Below are positions 40,101-46,565 of a stretch of 64,000 nt of DNA, piece after piece (position 1 is the first letter of the stretch; each line of letters starts with the position of its first letter). The notes under the pieces are model-generated. The model was not told where the DNA came from and ran no database searches. It was given only the letters and a program-made list of their open reading frames with translations. This DNA comes from Hybos culiciformis. Lineage: Eukaryota > Arthropoda > Insecta > Diptera > Hybotidae. The position numbers and the translations under genes were made by a program. The stretch is from NCBI GenBank assembly GCA_964007475.1, contig OZ023273.1, positions 10,119,922 through 10,183,921 on the forward strand. Direction: 5' to 3'.

Positions 40101-40796
40101 ATCGTCGTCCAAAAAAGCCGGCGAAAACACTTTTTTTCACCGAAATATTATCGTAGTCTTGTTTTTTTTTTAAGTAAAAATTAATTTGGCCGGCGATAAT
40201 TCAGACAAAAACTGAAATAGCGCAGACAATGAATTATTCCATGGACGGCGATAATTCAGTAAATAGGCCGGTGATAATTCAAATGTCAGAACACCTAAAA
40301 AAAAAAAAAAAAAATTATAACAAGCAGATAGAAAGGTTTTGTAATTACCTGTAGTTACATCTAAAGTATATCCAGTTCGTTCTAAAATTTTTTTTATTTT
40401 CTCTTCATCGGGTCCTTTAACTTGCACTGTTGTTGTTGGCGGCGGCACACCTTGTTGACTTGCTCTTGTTTTCTGTCTATAAGTTTTCATAACACCACAT
40501 AAATATGCAGATTTATTTGATACATGTTCCAAATTTGATTCAAGGAACTGACTTAATACATTCAAGGCACCATCAACTGGAAATTCTTTTAATGCATCTA
40601 ATGCACGTTCATCTAATTCAACATGAGCTAATTTTCCTGTTTTATAAATATTATCTAATTTTTCGGCCACTTTTTTATCTAAACCATATTCTATTAATTT
40701 TGGATAATCATTTGTTCTCTGGCCATCACCACGGTCGTCTGTTGATTTATTAACATTGGTCATATCGTCAACCAATTCGCCATTTCCTTCTGCCAT
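18727..40796 (-). CDS. Syp: Syncrip / hnRNP Q-R family RNA-binding protein, whole coding span
   Basis: Joined coding exons (high to low coordinate): 40796-40349, 39734-39493, one of 36255-36120 or 33339-33204, 30401-30268, 29974-29846, 29763-29623, 29139-29033, 28840-28737, 26246-26080, optionally 23741-23706, 23030-22811, 18908-18727. Phases close exactly, giving 2010 nt including the stop (669 aa; 681 aa with the micro-exon). Domain order: NURR-type N-terminal domain (about 31-112), RRM1 (about 170-230), RRM2 (about 250-320), RRM3 (about 345-415), a basic [14 protein letters not shown] stretch, a Tyr/Gly-rich segment, an RG-rich segment and a KRKFDGG tail. Human hnRNP Q and R are of similar size (about 620-635 aa) and share this order. 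The family binds mRNA in nucleus and cytoplasm and acts in splicing, mRNA localisation, stability and translation; in flies Syp acts at neuromuscular synapses and in neuroblast timing. The family assignment is read from motifs; exon joins are inferred from splice consensus and phase, not from transcripts. Confidence 0.95.
18912..22810 (-). other. Syp intron 10 (3.9 kb)
   Basis: AT-rich intron with poly-A/T runs. A stretch of better base composition at about 21630-21745 reads in part [20 protein letters not shown] on the minus strand but ends in stops and lacks a convincing donor, so it is not called as an exon. A GGTACCTCGGGT motif at about 19428 resembles the motif near 16330 on the other strand. 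Confidence 0.6.
22811..23030 (-). CDS. Syp: Syp coding exon 10: GC-rich RG/Gly exon
   Basis: The exon has acceptor AAAATAG|GGGGTT and donor CCAG|GTGAGA and is 220 nt. Only one frame joins exon 9 to the KRKFDGG exon: [60 protein letters not shown] and [13 protein letters not shown]. This is the RG-rich, disordered, probably RNA-binding and methylated region of the family. Composition is about two-thirds G+C in an AT-rich locus, and all three frames on this strand are open across it. Another frame contains [15 protein letters not shown], a more orthodox RGG pattern. Confidence 0.82.
23706..23741 (-). CDS. Syp: Syp 36-nt micro-exon (candidate cassette exon)
   Basis: A 36-nt segment lies between acceptor TTTGTTAG|GATGGA and donor TATGAG|GTACAT inside intron 9. 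In the frame handed on by exon 9 it reads [12 protein letters not shown] with no stop. Its length is a multiple of three and both ends are phase 0, so it can be included or skipped without affecting exon 10. Its base composition is clearly more balanced than the surrounding intron. No transcript evidence is available here. Confidence 0.7.
25465..25535. repeat. Two-copy 35/36-bp tandem repeat
   Basis: Adjacent copies at 25465-25499 and 25500-25535 share GAATTAAT.ATGTGTTCC and ATTATGCACAA with a few differences. They lie inside the intron between exon 9 and the micro-exon. Confidence 0.7.
26080..26246 (-). CDS. Syp: Syp coding exon 9: Tyr/Gly-rich segment
   Basis: The exon has acceptor ATTTGTAG|ATTACG. 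It encodes [20 protein letters not shown], then a Tyr-rich run and [20 protein letters not shown]. The Tyr/Asp/Gly repeats match the YYDYYGYDYHNYRGG-like part of hnRNP Q/R. The donor is taken as AATGTG|GTGGGT (end 26080); the alternative AACAAT|GTGGTG (end 26083) would drop one Val and keep the frame, so the choice is not settled. Confidence 0.88.
26247..28736 (-). other. Syp intron 8 with a zero-length-exon splice motif
   Basis: AT-rich intron of 2.5 kb. On the transcript strand, a U-rich tract leads into AATTCAG|GTAAGT at 27347/27346, where a 3' splice site abuts a perfect-consensus 5' splice site. This is the arrangement of a recursive (ratchet) splice site. The splice activity is not demonstrated. 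Confidence 0.4.
28737..28840 (-). CDS. Syp: Syp coding exon 8: Pro/Arg linker
   Basis: The exon has acceptor ATTCTTAG|CAATAT and donor TATG|GTAAGT and is 104 nt. It encodes a low-complexity linker, [20 protein letters not shown] followed by [14 protein letters not shown]. It has no folded domain and joins the RRM block to the Tyr/Gly-rich segment. The phase fits exons 7 and 9 exactly. Confidence 0.88.
28925..28956. repeat. 16-bp tandem duplication in intron 7
   Basis: CTATAGGACGTTTATT occurs twice in a row at 28925-28940 and 28941-28956. It is a simple recent duplication within the 192-bp intron between exons 7 and 8. Confidence 0.8.
29033..29139 (-). CDS. Syp: Syp coding exon 7: end of RRM3 and basic segment
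   Basis: The exon has acceptor AACTAAG|GTATCT and donor TTGG|GTATGC and is 107 nt. It encodes [20 protein letters not shown] followed by [37 protein letters not shown] is the typical insect form of the region that follows RRM3; its clustered Lys/Arg could contribute to nuclear import. The codon split at the donor (GG|C) continues in exon 8. Confidence 0.92.
29623..29763 (-). CDS. Syp: Syp coding exon 6: core of RRM3
   Basis: The exon has acceptor AATTAG|GAACAA and donor TAGAA|GTAAGT, and its 141 nt are 47 codons in phase 0. It encodes [20 protein letters not shown] and [23 protein letters not shown]1 is KDYAFVHF (379-386). [10 protein letters not shown] is one of the most conserved stretches in the Syncrip family and confirms the assignment. 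Confidence 0.95.
29846..29974 (-). CDS. Syp: Syp coding exon 5: RRM2-RRM3 linker and start of RRM3
   Basis: The exon has acceptor CCATAG|GTATGG and donor AAAA|GTACGT, and its 129 nt are 43 codons in phase 0. It encodes [19 protein letters not shown], the conserved VDWADP motif that closes RRM2 in this family, then [11 protein letters not shown] with RNP2 of RRM3 (LYVRNL, about 348-353) and the first part of helix 1. Confidence 0.95.
30268..30401 (-). CDS. Syp: Syp coding exon 4: RRM2 second half
   Basis: The exon has acceptor ATTTTAG|CTGGCC and donor AAAG|GTAATT, is 134 nt and ends in phase 0 at residue 320. It completes the split codon (Ala after 3a, Pro after 3b), then gives [20 protein letters not shown] and [21 protein letters not shown]1 is RGFCFLEY (294-301). 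It is shared by both RRM2 forms and supplies strands 2-4 and helix 2, so switching exon 3 leaves the RNP1 half unchanged. Confidence 0.95.
30402..33203 (-). other. Syp intron between exon 3b and exon 4
   Basis: A 2.8-kb AT-rich intron. It contains an alternating (AT)n microsatellite at about 31148-31184. The frame at 31271-31462 is a Leu/Ile/Phe-rich run without splice signals. No repeat family was recognised. Confidence 0.6.
31148..31184. repeat. (AT)n microsatellite
   Basis: About 37 bp of alternating AT with one CA interruption, within the intron upstream of exon 4. Confidence 0.85.
33204..33339 (-). CDS. Syp: Syp coding exon 3b: RRM2 first half, variant B
   Basis: The exon is 136 nt with acceptor AATTGCAG|CTAAAT and donor GCAC|GTAAGT. 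It encodes [18 protein letters not shown], then [20 protein letters not shown] and EEFTKHA, position for position the same segment as exon 3a with no gaps. Joined to exon 4, the split codon becomes CCT (Pro). RNP2 (LFVGNI) is kept. The stretch before it ([17 protein letters not shown]) is nearer the vertebrate hnRNP Q/R sequence than exon 3a is. The Met-Gln that opens the continuous frame here lies in the acceptor and is intronic. The frame shows no damage, so this is a working alternative exon rather than a relic. Confidence 0.92.
33340..36119 (-). other. Syp intron separating the two alternative RRM2 exons
   Basis: A 2.8-kb AT-rich intron. Two patches stand out by composition: AGCGCAGCTGCACCGGACGG at about 35496-35515 and a GCGGCGGCAG / CGCGCTGCT patch at about 34012-34059. 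A 12-nt AAGAAAAAAAAA segment at 35038-35049 is bounded by GGCAG and GTAAGT on the transcript strand. These are candidate splicing signals; none is proven. Confidence 0.45.
36120..36255 (-). CDS. Syp: Syp coding exon 3a: RRM2 first half, variant A
   Basis: The exon is 136 nt with acceptor CCTACAG|CTCGAT and donor ACAG|GTAATT. It encodes 45 residues plus one base, starting [10 protein letters not shown] and containing [20 protein letters not shown], so it supplies the linker after RRM1, beta-1 with RNP2 (LFVGNI) and helix 1 of RRM2. Joined to exon 4, the split codon is GCT (Ala). It is an exact length and phase match of the exon at 33204-33339, and the two are alternatives. The [21 protein letters not shown] form is the more usual-looking arthropod version (from memory of the family). 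Confidence 0.93.
36491..36940. mobile_element. Possible MITE with short terminal inverted repeats
   Basis: CTGTGGGTC at about 36491 is mirrored by GACCCACAG at about 36932-36940, each followed inward by A-rich or T-rich sequence. The 450-bp interior is non-coding. No target-site duplication was found, so the assignment is tentative. It lies in the intron between exon 2 and exon 3a. Confidence 0.35.
38256..38640. repeat. About 385-bp near-perfect palindrome in Syp intron 2
   Basis: The left arm (38256-38454) and right arm (38456-38640) are inverted copies, roughly 85-90% identical by eye, with almost no spacer. The centre is TTTTGTGTCACAAAA. Long blocks match exactly, for example AAAATGGTATAAAACTTTTT with its complement and TTTAAAGTTTAATTTAGAAA with its complement. 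Transcribed from either strand it would form a hairpin of about 190 bp. It sits between exon 2 and the first alternative RRM2 exon. It could be a foldback transposon or a splicing or editing structure. The frame at 38178-38384 is part of this repeat and not a gene. Confidence 0.85.
39493..39734 (-). CDS. Syp: Syp coding exon 2: RRM1
   Basis: The exon has a CATCAG acceptor and a GGAG|GTAGAA donor, is 242 nt long and ends in phase 0. It carries residues 150-230: the family signature [13 protein letters not shown] followed by nearly all of RRM1. RNP2 is VFCGKI (172-177) and RNP1 is RGYAFVTF (211-218), with the aromatic positions that stack on RNA present. [20 protein letters not shown] and RLMMDPMTG are closely similar to hnRNP Q/R. 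A Cys replaces the commoner Val/Ile inside RNP2 (VFCGKI). Reading past the donor gives VELVKRNE, which is intron. Confidence 0.95.
40081..40285. repeat. GC-rich inverted repeat cluster in Syp intron 1
   Basis: The left block CGACCTATTTACTGAATTAT is mirrored at about 40246-40268 by ATAATTCAGTAAATAGGCCG. The core GGCGATAATTCAG recurs at about 40193 and 40249, with GGTGATAATTCAA at about 40271 and the inverse CTGAATTATCGTC at about 40094. It lies in the short (614 bp) intron between exons 1 and 2 and extends to within about 65 bp of exon 1's donor. It looks like a small foldback element or decayed satellite. Confidence 0.65.
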
Positions 40797-40798
40797 TT
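40349..40798 (-). CDS. Syp: Syp coding exon 1: start codon and NURR domain
   Basis: The ATG is at 40796-40794. It follows a pyrimidine-rich TTTTTTAGCAG acceptor, so the exon probably begins at 40798 or 40801 and at least one non-coding exon lies upstream. It encodes residues 1-149 and the first base of codon 150. After an acidic, polar start ([11 protein letters not shown]) comes the compact N-terminal domain of Syncrip proteins ([17 protein letters not shown], then [18 protein letters not shown] and [15 protein letters not shown]), known in hnRNP Q as the NURR RNA-recognition unit. The donor is ACAG|GTAATT. The open frame continues for 59 codons into the intron; that extension ([11 protein letters not shown] and on) is intronic and is not part of the protein. 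Confidence 0.95.
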
Positions 40799-41824
40799 CT
40801 GCTAAAAAATAAAAAAGAAAAAAATGTTTTCATTACTACATAAGTACATATATTTATTTTATTAATTTATTTAAGTACGAGTAATGAATTTTTTGATCAT
40901 AGATAGTCTATCTATGCGATTCGATTATTTTAAAATTCCAAACTTTCGTCCCCCTTTTACCTCATATTTTGAAATTTTCTTAATTTCTAAAACATATAAT
41001 CAAACTTAATTACTGACTAAAATGACGTGAAAAAGTCAAGACATTGACCTTTAATAATAATATTTTTGTTATTTATATTATTTTATACTAGCAGAACAAC
41101 ACAAAACAAAGTTAAAAAAAAAAAAAGAAGCTTTTTCTAACAACCCCAAAATACGCGTTTTTTTTTAGAAATTATAAAGCTTTTTTTTTTGTGTACAAAA
41201 TAGTGCGTACTGTAGGAATGGGATAGGTTAGTTTTATAATATACAATATACATAAATATGATAAATTTGTCTGTTTTCATTCAAATGTGTATAAAAATAT
41301 AAACAGAAGAAGAAAATAGTGTATTATTATTGAATATGGAATATTGTTATACATCGCGCCAAAAATTATGTCCCTTTTTATAAATTCTTTTTCCAAATAA
41401 ATATACCTATTAAATCCTGTTATTGCATACATTCCTATACTATATTTTTTTTAATTTACCTGCTTGATTTCATTATTAGACAAATATATATAATATGTAT
41501 GTAGGTCAAAAGTATGTATATTTATATTTTTTTTTTTTCTTCAACTTAGGACAAAATTATATTCATTGTATAAATAATCATTAAAATGGCAATCCTGTTT
41601 GGCAACAATTAAAAAAACAATATTCTTTTAATTTGAATTATATTATATTGAGTTGTATTTATGTACCTACCGTACATAAAAGATTAAAGTTAAAACAAAA
41701 AAAAATATCTAAAAATTGCTGGAATATTGAATTACATATGAAAAATAAATTTCCGAATGACTGAGAAGTGAATTTATGTCAAAAATAATTTTATAGGTAC
41801 AAAAAATTTAGGACATAGGTACTA

Positions 41825-42349
41825 CCATAGATTAAGAATACACATAGATTGTTAGCTTGATACAACATTATTTTTGGTATTTTTATGTGAATGTGTTTGT
41901 AAAACAAAATAAAATACCGTGATAATTACATAGAAATAATAGTAAAAGAAAGGTGATTGACGCTGTGGTAAGAAGTGCGTGTTGAAAATTGAAAATGTAC
42001 CCCCCCCCCCCCCCAAGAATAAAAGTTAGTTTCCGATTGCAATATTCCCCTTTTGTTAAAACTTTTTTCATATAAACGGAAAACTATGATATGGTTTTTC
42101 GTGGTGAAAGTGAGTGGTGAAAACTTGGGGGGGGGGGGGTACATTTTGACAGTTAAACAACAACAACTTTGACTTCCTTATTGTTTTCCTTTTCTTAAGG
42201 AAAAAAATTCAATTGCCAGGCTGTGGATAATTATCAATATATGAAAAGAATTTTATTTAGTTTTACTAACACCTTCACATAAAAATACCAAAAAAGGTTG
42301 AAAAAATGTTGTATGAAGCTGTAAATCTTTCTGTATTCTTAATCTATGG
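41825..42349. mobile_element. Non-autonomous DNA transposon, 525 bp, TACTA duplications
   Basis: The ends CCATAGATTAAGAATACA and its complement form arms that remain similar for about 85-90 bp (shared TACAACATT and TTTTTGGTATTTTTATGTGA further in). Both sides carry TACTA (41820-41824 and 42350-42354), a 5-bp target-site duplication. A second, nested inverted pair lies inside: ATGTAC then C15 (42000-42014) then AAG, and CTT then G13 (42127-42139) then GTACAT. There is no coding capacity; the frames at 41883-42144 come from the element. A 5-bp duplication is unusual among the common insect superfamilies, so none is assigned. Confidence 0.85.
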
Positions 42350-42844
42350 TACTACAAAGCTTTAGTTAAAAAATGACATAAACGATTGTACTAAATTCTT
42401 TCGTAATCTTATATTTCTATAATATAATATAAACACATACTAAGTAAATAGTATTTCGAATCTTAATTGTAAGCTAATCTTAATCTAAATTCCAATAATA
42501 GTGTATGCTTGTTAATTAATTTTTGATATAATTTTAAATTATTTTAAAAATATTTTTTAATAGACATAATTTTTTTTTTCTTTCACCTTAATTACAATTT
42601 TTACATTTAGCTTGTACTAAACAAGAAATTTTTATTAAGAGCTACATGAAATCCTTTAGAACTTAAATTTAAAATTTCTTACCATTTTGGTATAGAATTT
42701 GGCAATTTACAATTTTGTGATATTACTTAATTAGTCGTTTAAGTACAGTTGCAGCCTACGCAGGCTGTTTTGAATTTAAAAGTTTGCGATATTATATAAA
42801 GTATACTTAGTTTTAATTGAATATAATAATACTATAGTATATAA

Positions 42845-43082
42845 CAGACAAGCGCAAACTGCGGCTCTTTGAAATTTTTTTGTGGCTCAATAAATTATTA
42901 AGTTTAACTGAAATTTTGTATTTTATTATTATAATTTTCTTATAATTTTTCAGATTTTTGTGCACATATTTATTATTATAATAAAATTTGAATTTAAGTT
43001 TGCATTGAAAATTTTTCGGCTCTACAGTATTTTACGATTTTCGAACATGCGGCTCACCACACAAAACCTTTGAGCACCCCTG
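42845..43082. mobile_element. hAT-type MITE, 238 bp
   Basis: The element starts CAGACAAGCGCAAACTGCGG and ends GAGCACCCCTG, whose complement CAGGGGTGCTC aligns with the start. It is bounded by a perfect 8-bp duplication GTATATAA (42837-42844 and 43083-43090), the hAT signature. The repeated TGCGGCTC / GTGGCTCA / CGGCTCTAC / GCGGCTCACC phrases are typical of short hAT derivatives in arthropods. It has no transposase and is mobilised only in trans, if at all. Confidence 0.85.
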
Positions 43083-45081
43083 GTATATAATAATACTTTG
43101 TACTCTAGGTTTAGAGTCTAGATAATGAATTTTTGTAATATAATGTGAAATAAGTAATAATATTAATAATCTGTTCTTATATTGTTTTATTTTGTCACTA
43201 CTATGCACTACTTAACCATTCAAGAAAATAATCATAATTTTTTTTTTTTCAAACAACTATGAATTTTAGTATTAACTTCTTCAATTGTTATATGGGGAAA
43301 ACTTTTACAATAAATATATTTTCCACTGCAGATATTTTTTGACACGAAAATTTTATATTATTAGCACTAATTTTTATGCTTTTGAATAAAATAAAATAAT
43401 AAAAAAAAAAATCAGGACATTCTTTATTCTTTATTGCATAAGCATAACATTTTTATAATTATATATACATATGTAGGTATATATTTTTTAATTTCTTTGA
43501 CTGCGTTTATGTGGCGGGAAAATAAAAAATAAAAATAAAAATATGAAAACAAATTATCATAGAAGAGTTTAACACACATACCTATTTACCGTAGAAGGCA
43601 TAATATACTTAAAATGTTTGTTTTGAAATTTAAAATTCTTCTTGATATTTTTTTTTTTTTCTAATCATAGAATGAAGTAGGCCTAACTACTAGTTTACTA
43701 TTCAATATATTTTTGTTTTGGCTGAAATCACCATAAATGTCAATTAGCAAAATTTGCAACCCTGACCCAGATTATATTTAACAATTGACAGAAAATATTG
43801 TTAAATTATCGTTCGATATCAAATAATCCGGATAATCAGAAGCTTTAACGGCTAGTCAAAAAGTCCTAAAATTCCTTAACCCTGAGTTGGAAATAGGATG
43901 TTTATTTTTTTTTTTCCAAATATTGATTTTTTTTTTTTAATTTTTTAATAAATTAGACCAGACAACTTGAGCATATTAAAATATTTATGTATTTATTTAA
44001 GAAATACATAGGTATAATATAAAATAATATGAAATATAATAAAAATTAATATGTACATACTTAGTACACATAATAAATGTACATATGTATAATCTTAAAA
44101 AAAATGTGCAAAATTTTTTTTTTGAAATGCAATAAATTAAAAATTTAGCACACTGCACACACAGTTATCATTAAATAATATGCAATGCAGTCTTTGTGTC
44201 AACTATATGGTTTGGCATATAAATAAATATATGTAGGTATATAAATTTTTCATAAATTGAGGCTAGTATAAGAGAACATAAAATGTATTTTTTTTCTTCT
44301 GCTGCTGCAGGATAGACATAAAAAAATTTTATATTTTATACAGCCGACAATAATGGTTTTTTTTTTTCATTTAATCTGATTTTTGTACTAAAAAAGTTGT
44401 GTATACATATCTACATATAATACAATTTTAGATATTATCTTTAAGGAATCCTTTTTTTATTTTTTCGAATTATAAATTTTAATTAATGTATATCCAAAAA
44501 AAAATATATATATAGGTATACATTGGTAGCTATAATATAATGAAATTGAATATGTTCAGGTTTAGGTATCTTTAAAAAATAAAATAAAAAAATAAACTGT
44601 AAATAAATGTTAATACCCTGGATAATAATACCAAAAAGAAATTTATATATAAATATTATATATAAGAAACATTTTGGCACTGAATCAAAATTAATATTTT
44701 TTTTTTTTTTTGATTGAGATTTTAAATTTTGACATTATTTGTTGCCAAAAATATATTTCAATAAAAAAAAAAAACTAACCAGAAGATAACGAATATTATT
44801 TTCGAATTATATTATTACCTATGTGTTTTCATTTCAATAAATTTTTATATGATTAAAGTTCAAAAAAAGGATTTTTACCTACATTTATGCAAATGAAGCC
44901 AAAATAATGTCAAATAACAAAAAAATTTTTGTTTGTTTCACTTCACTGTAACTAGGCATAAGGTGTAGTAGGTATGTACCTCTTAATTGGTATATTTAAG
45001 TATGATACAAAAATTAAGTGACAGAAACTTCAAGACATGAAGCAAGATGTACCTACTTAGGATGCATGCTTACTCGCCTAA

Positions 45082-45249
45082 AGCCCGGTTTTCACGATCC
45101 AAGAACACTTTGTCCAAGTCACTTTGATCAAAGTAAGTTGAGAAGTGTCCTACTTCAATTCAAGTTGACTTTGACACCCTGTTTACACGATCAAAAAGAG
45201 CATCCAAGTCGATTAGGACAAAGTATACTTGGATCGTGAAAACCGGGCT
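45082..45249. mobile_element. PIF/Harbinger-like MITE, 168 bp
   Basis: The ends AGCCCGGTTTTCACGATCCA and its complement form arms of about 40 bp with few mismatches (both contain ACTTTGTCC). It is flanked by TAA on both sides (45079-45081 and 45250-45252); a 3-bp TAA/TTA duplication is characteristic of PIF/Harbinger. The interior repeats AAGT.GA.TTTGA-like motifs. The frame at 45018-45239 lies mostly within this element and is not a gene. Confidence 0.8.
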
Positions 45250-46500
45250 TAAACAATAAGGATATACAAACGTAAAGTTTCTTCTTTCTTGGTCTAGTAG
45301 ATTTAAAATTAAAAAAAAAAATAAAATAAAAAATACATACAAAAAAATAAAGAAATCTGAAGAAAAGCTCAACTGCTATTTTTCATAAAAAAAAAAAAAA
45401 TAATAATAATAATAATAATGACGGTAGGTCAGTTTCCTAGTCAAAAATTACCAAAAAAAAAATATATATATTATATACCTATAGGTATAGATACTTTCCT
45501 TACAGTATATATATATATTATATCTTTTTTTTTTTCCATGGCAAATATACAAAAAGCTTTTCAACAACAAAGCAGCAGTACTGGAAACAAAATGAAAATG
45601 AAATAAAAATGGAACAGAAGAAAATATCTATATAGATTTTTGAAACTGAATTATTTATATCTGCGTATGAATGTGTTGTTCGGTTTTCGGCAATGCAATT
45701 GTGTGCTGCACTCTATATGTATATACTAGCTGCGAATTGTGCATTCCAATGTGTTTGTTTGTATCGCAGAGCACTAAAATGCGAAAAAAAAGAACAAAAA
45801 AACTGCATTTGTATGCAATGGAAATGCATCGAAAAAAAGAATTTTTTTTTTTTTTTATTAGTTTCAGGCATTTTTCAAAATGGTGGAATTTTTTTTTGTT
45901 TTTTTTTTTTTTCTTTAATTCTGAAATAAAATAAAATTTGGAATTTTTTTTTTTTTTCTAATTTAAAGCAAAAAATAATAATAATACAAAAAAAAAAAAA
46001 AAGTAATAAAATTTTTTTTTTTTTTACCTAAAATTTGATTTTTTCCTTATTATTTTTTCTTTGTTTTTTTTATTCCTCAATTGCACACAATTTTTCCAAT
46101 TAAAAAAATTTCCGGCCGGTTTTTTTTTTTTTTATGTTCGCTTTTCAATTGGAATTTTTTTTTTTCCTTGATTTTTGCACTTCCAAAATTTAAAAAAAAA
46201 AATTATGAATTTTTTTTTATAACGAAAAGAAACGGATAATCGATTTTGTTCAGTCGAAGGGAAAAACAAAATTTTGTAAATAAAAAAATTTTTGAAATTT
46301 TAAAAATTAGCTACTTTGATTTTTTTTCAATTTTATTTTTTTTTTATTAAAAAAATTTTTGATGTGAAAAAAAAAAAAATAGTTTCAATGTTAACTTTAA
46401 TTTTTTTTTTTTTATTTTTTAAATAATTCACATTTTTTATTCTTTTTTTTTAAATATCTGCATTTTAACAATAATAAAATATTAAAGCTTGGTTAGATAC

Positions 46501-46565
46501 CTGCAAAGGTTAGGTAGGTACCTACCACCGATTAAGTATGCGGCGCGGTCCGGCGGTAATGAGTA
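46501..46565 (-). other. Candidate non-coding first exon of Syp
   Basis: The first coding exon has a 3' splice site just before the ATG, so a 5' UTR exon must exist upstream. A GC-rich, CpG-containing patch (GCGGCGCGGTCCGGCGG on the + strand) ends on the minus strand in TTTGCAG|GTATCT, a good donor, at 46501. The position is 5.7 kb upstream of the ATG and the upper end is arbitrary. No TATA box or initiator was firmly identified. Other CpG-rich patches at about 46113, 46870, 46950 and 47375 make the 46-47.4 kb region the most promoter-like part of the flank. This is a weak inference. Confidence 0.22.

Larger units (their letters stand above)
40802..46500 (-). other. Upstream Syp region, probable 5' UTR intron
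   Basis: AT-rich DNA between the first coding exon and the candidate first exon. It holds three transposon remnants listed separately (41825-42349, 42845-43082, 45082-45249). Between them only homopolymers, TAGGTA/TACCTA motifs and short hydrophobic frames were seen. A possible minus-strand donor AGCAG|GTAAAT lies at about 41460. Confidence 0.5.

Noticed and set aside
41883..42144. Two overlapping minus-strand frames with Gly or Pro runs
   Set aside because: They are translations of the C15/G13 tracts inside the 525-bp transposon.
45018..45239. 73-codon + strand frame with balanced composition
   Set aside because: Most of it lies in the PIF/Harbinger-like MITE (45082-45249) and it has no protein motif.
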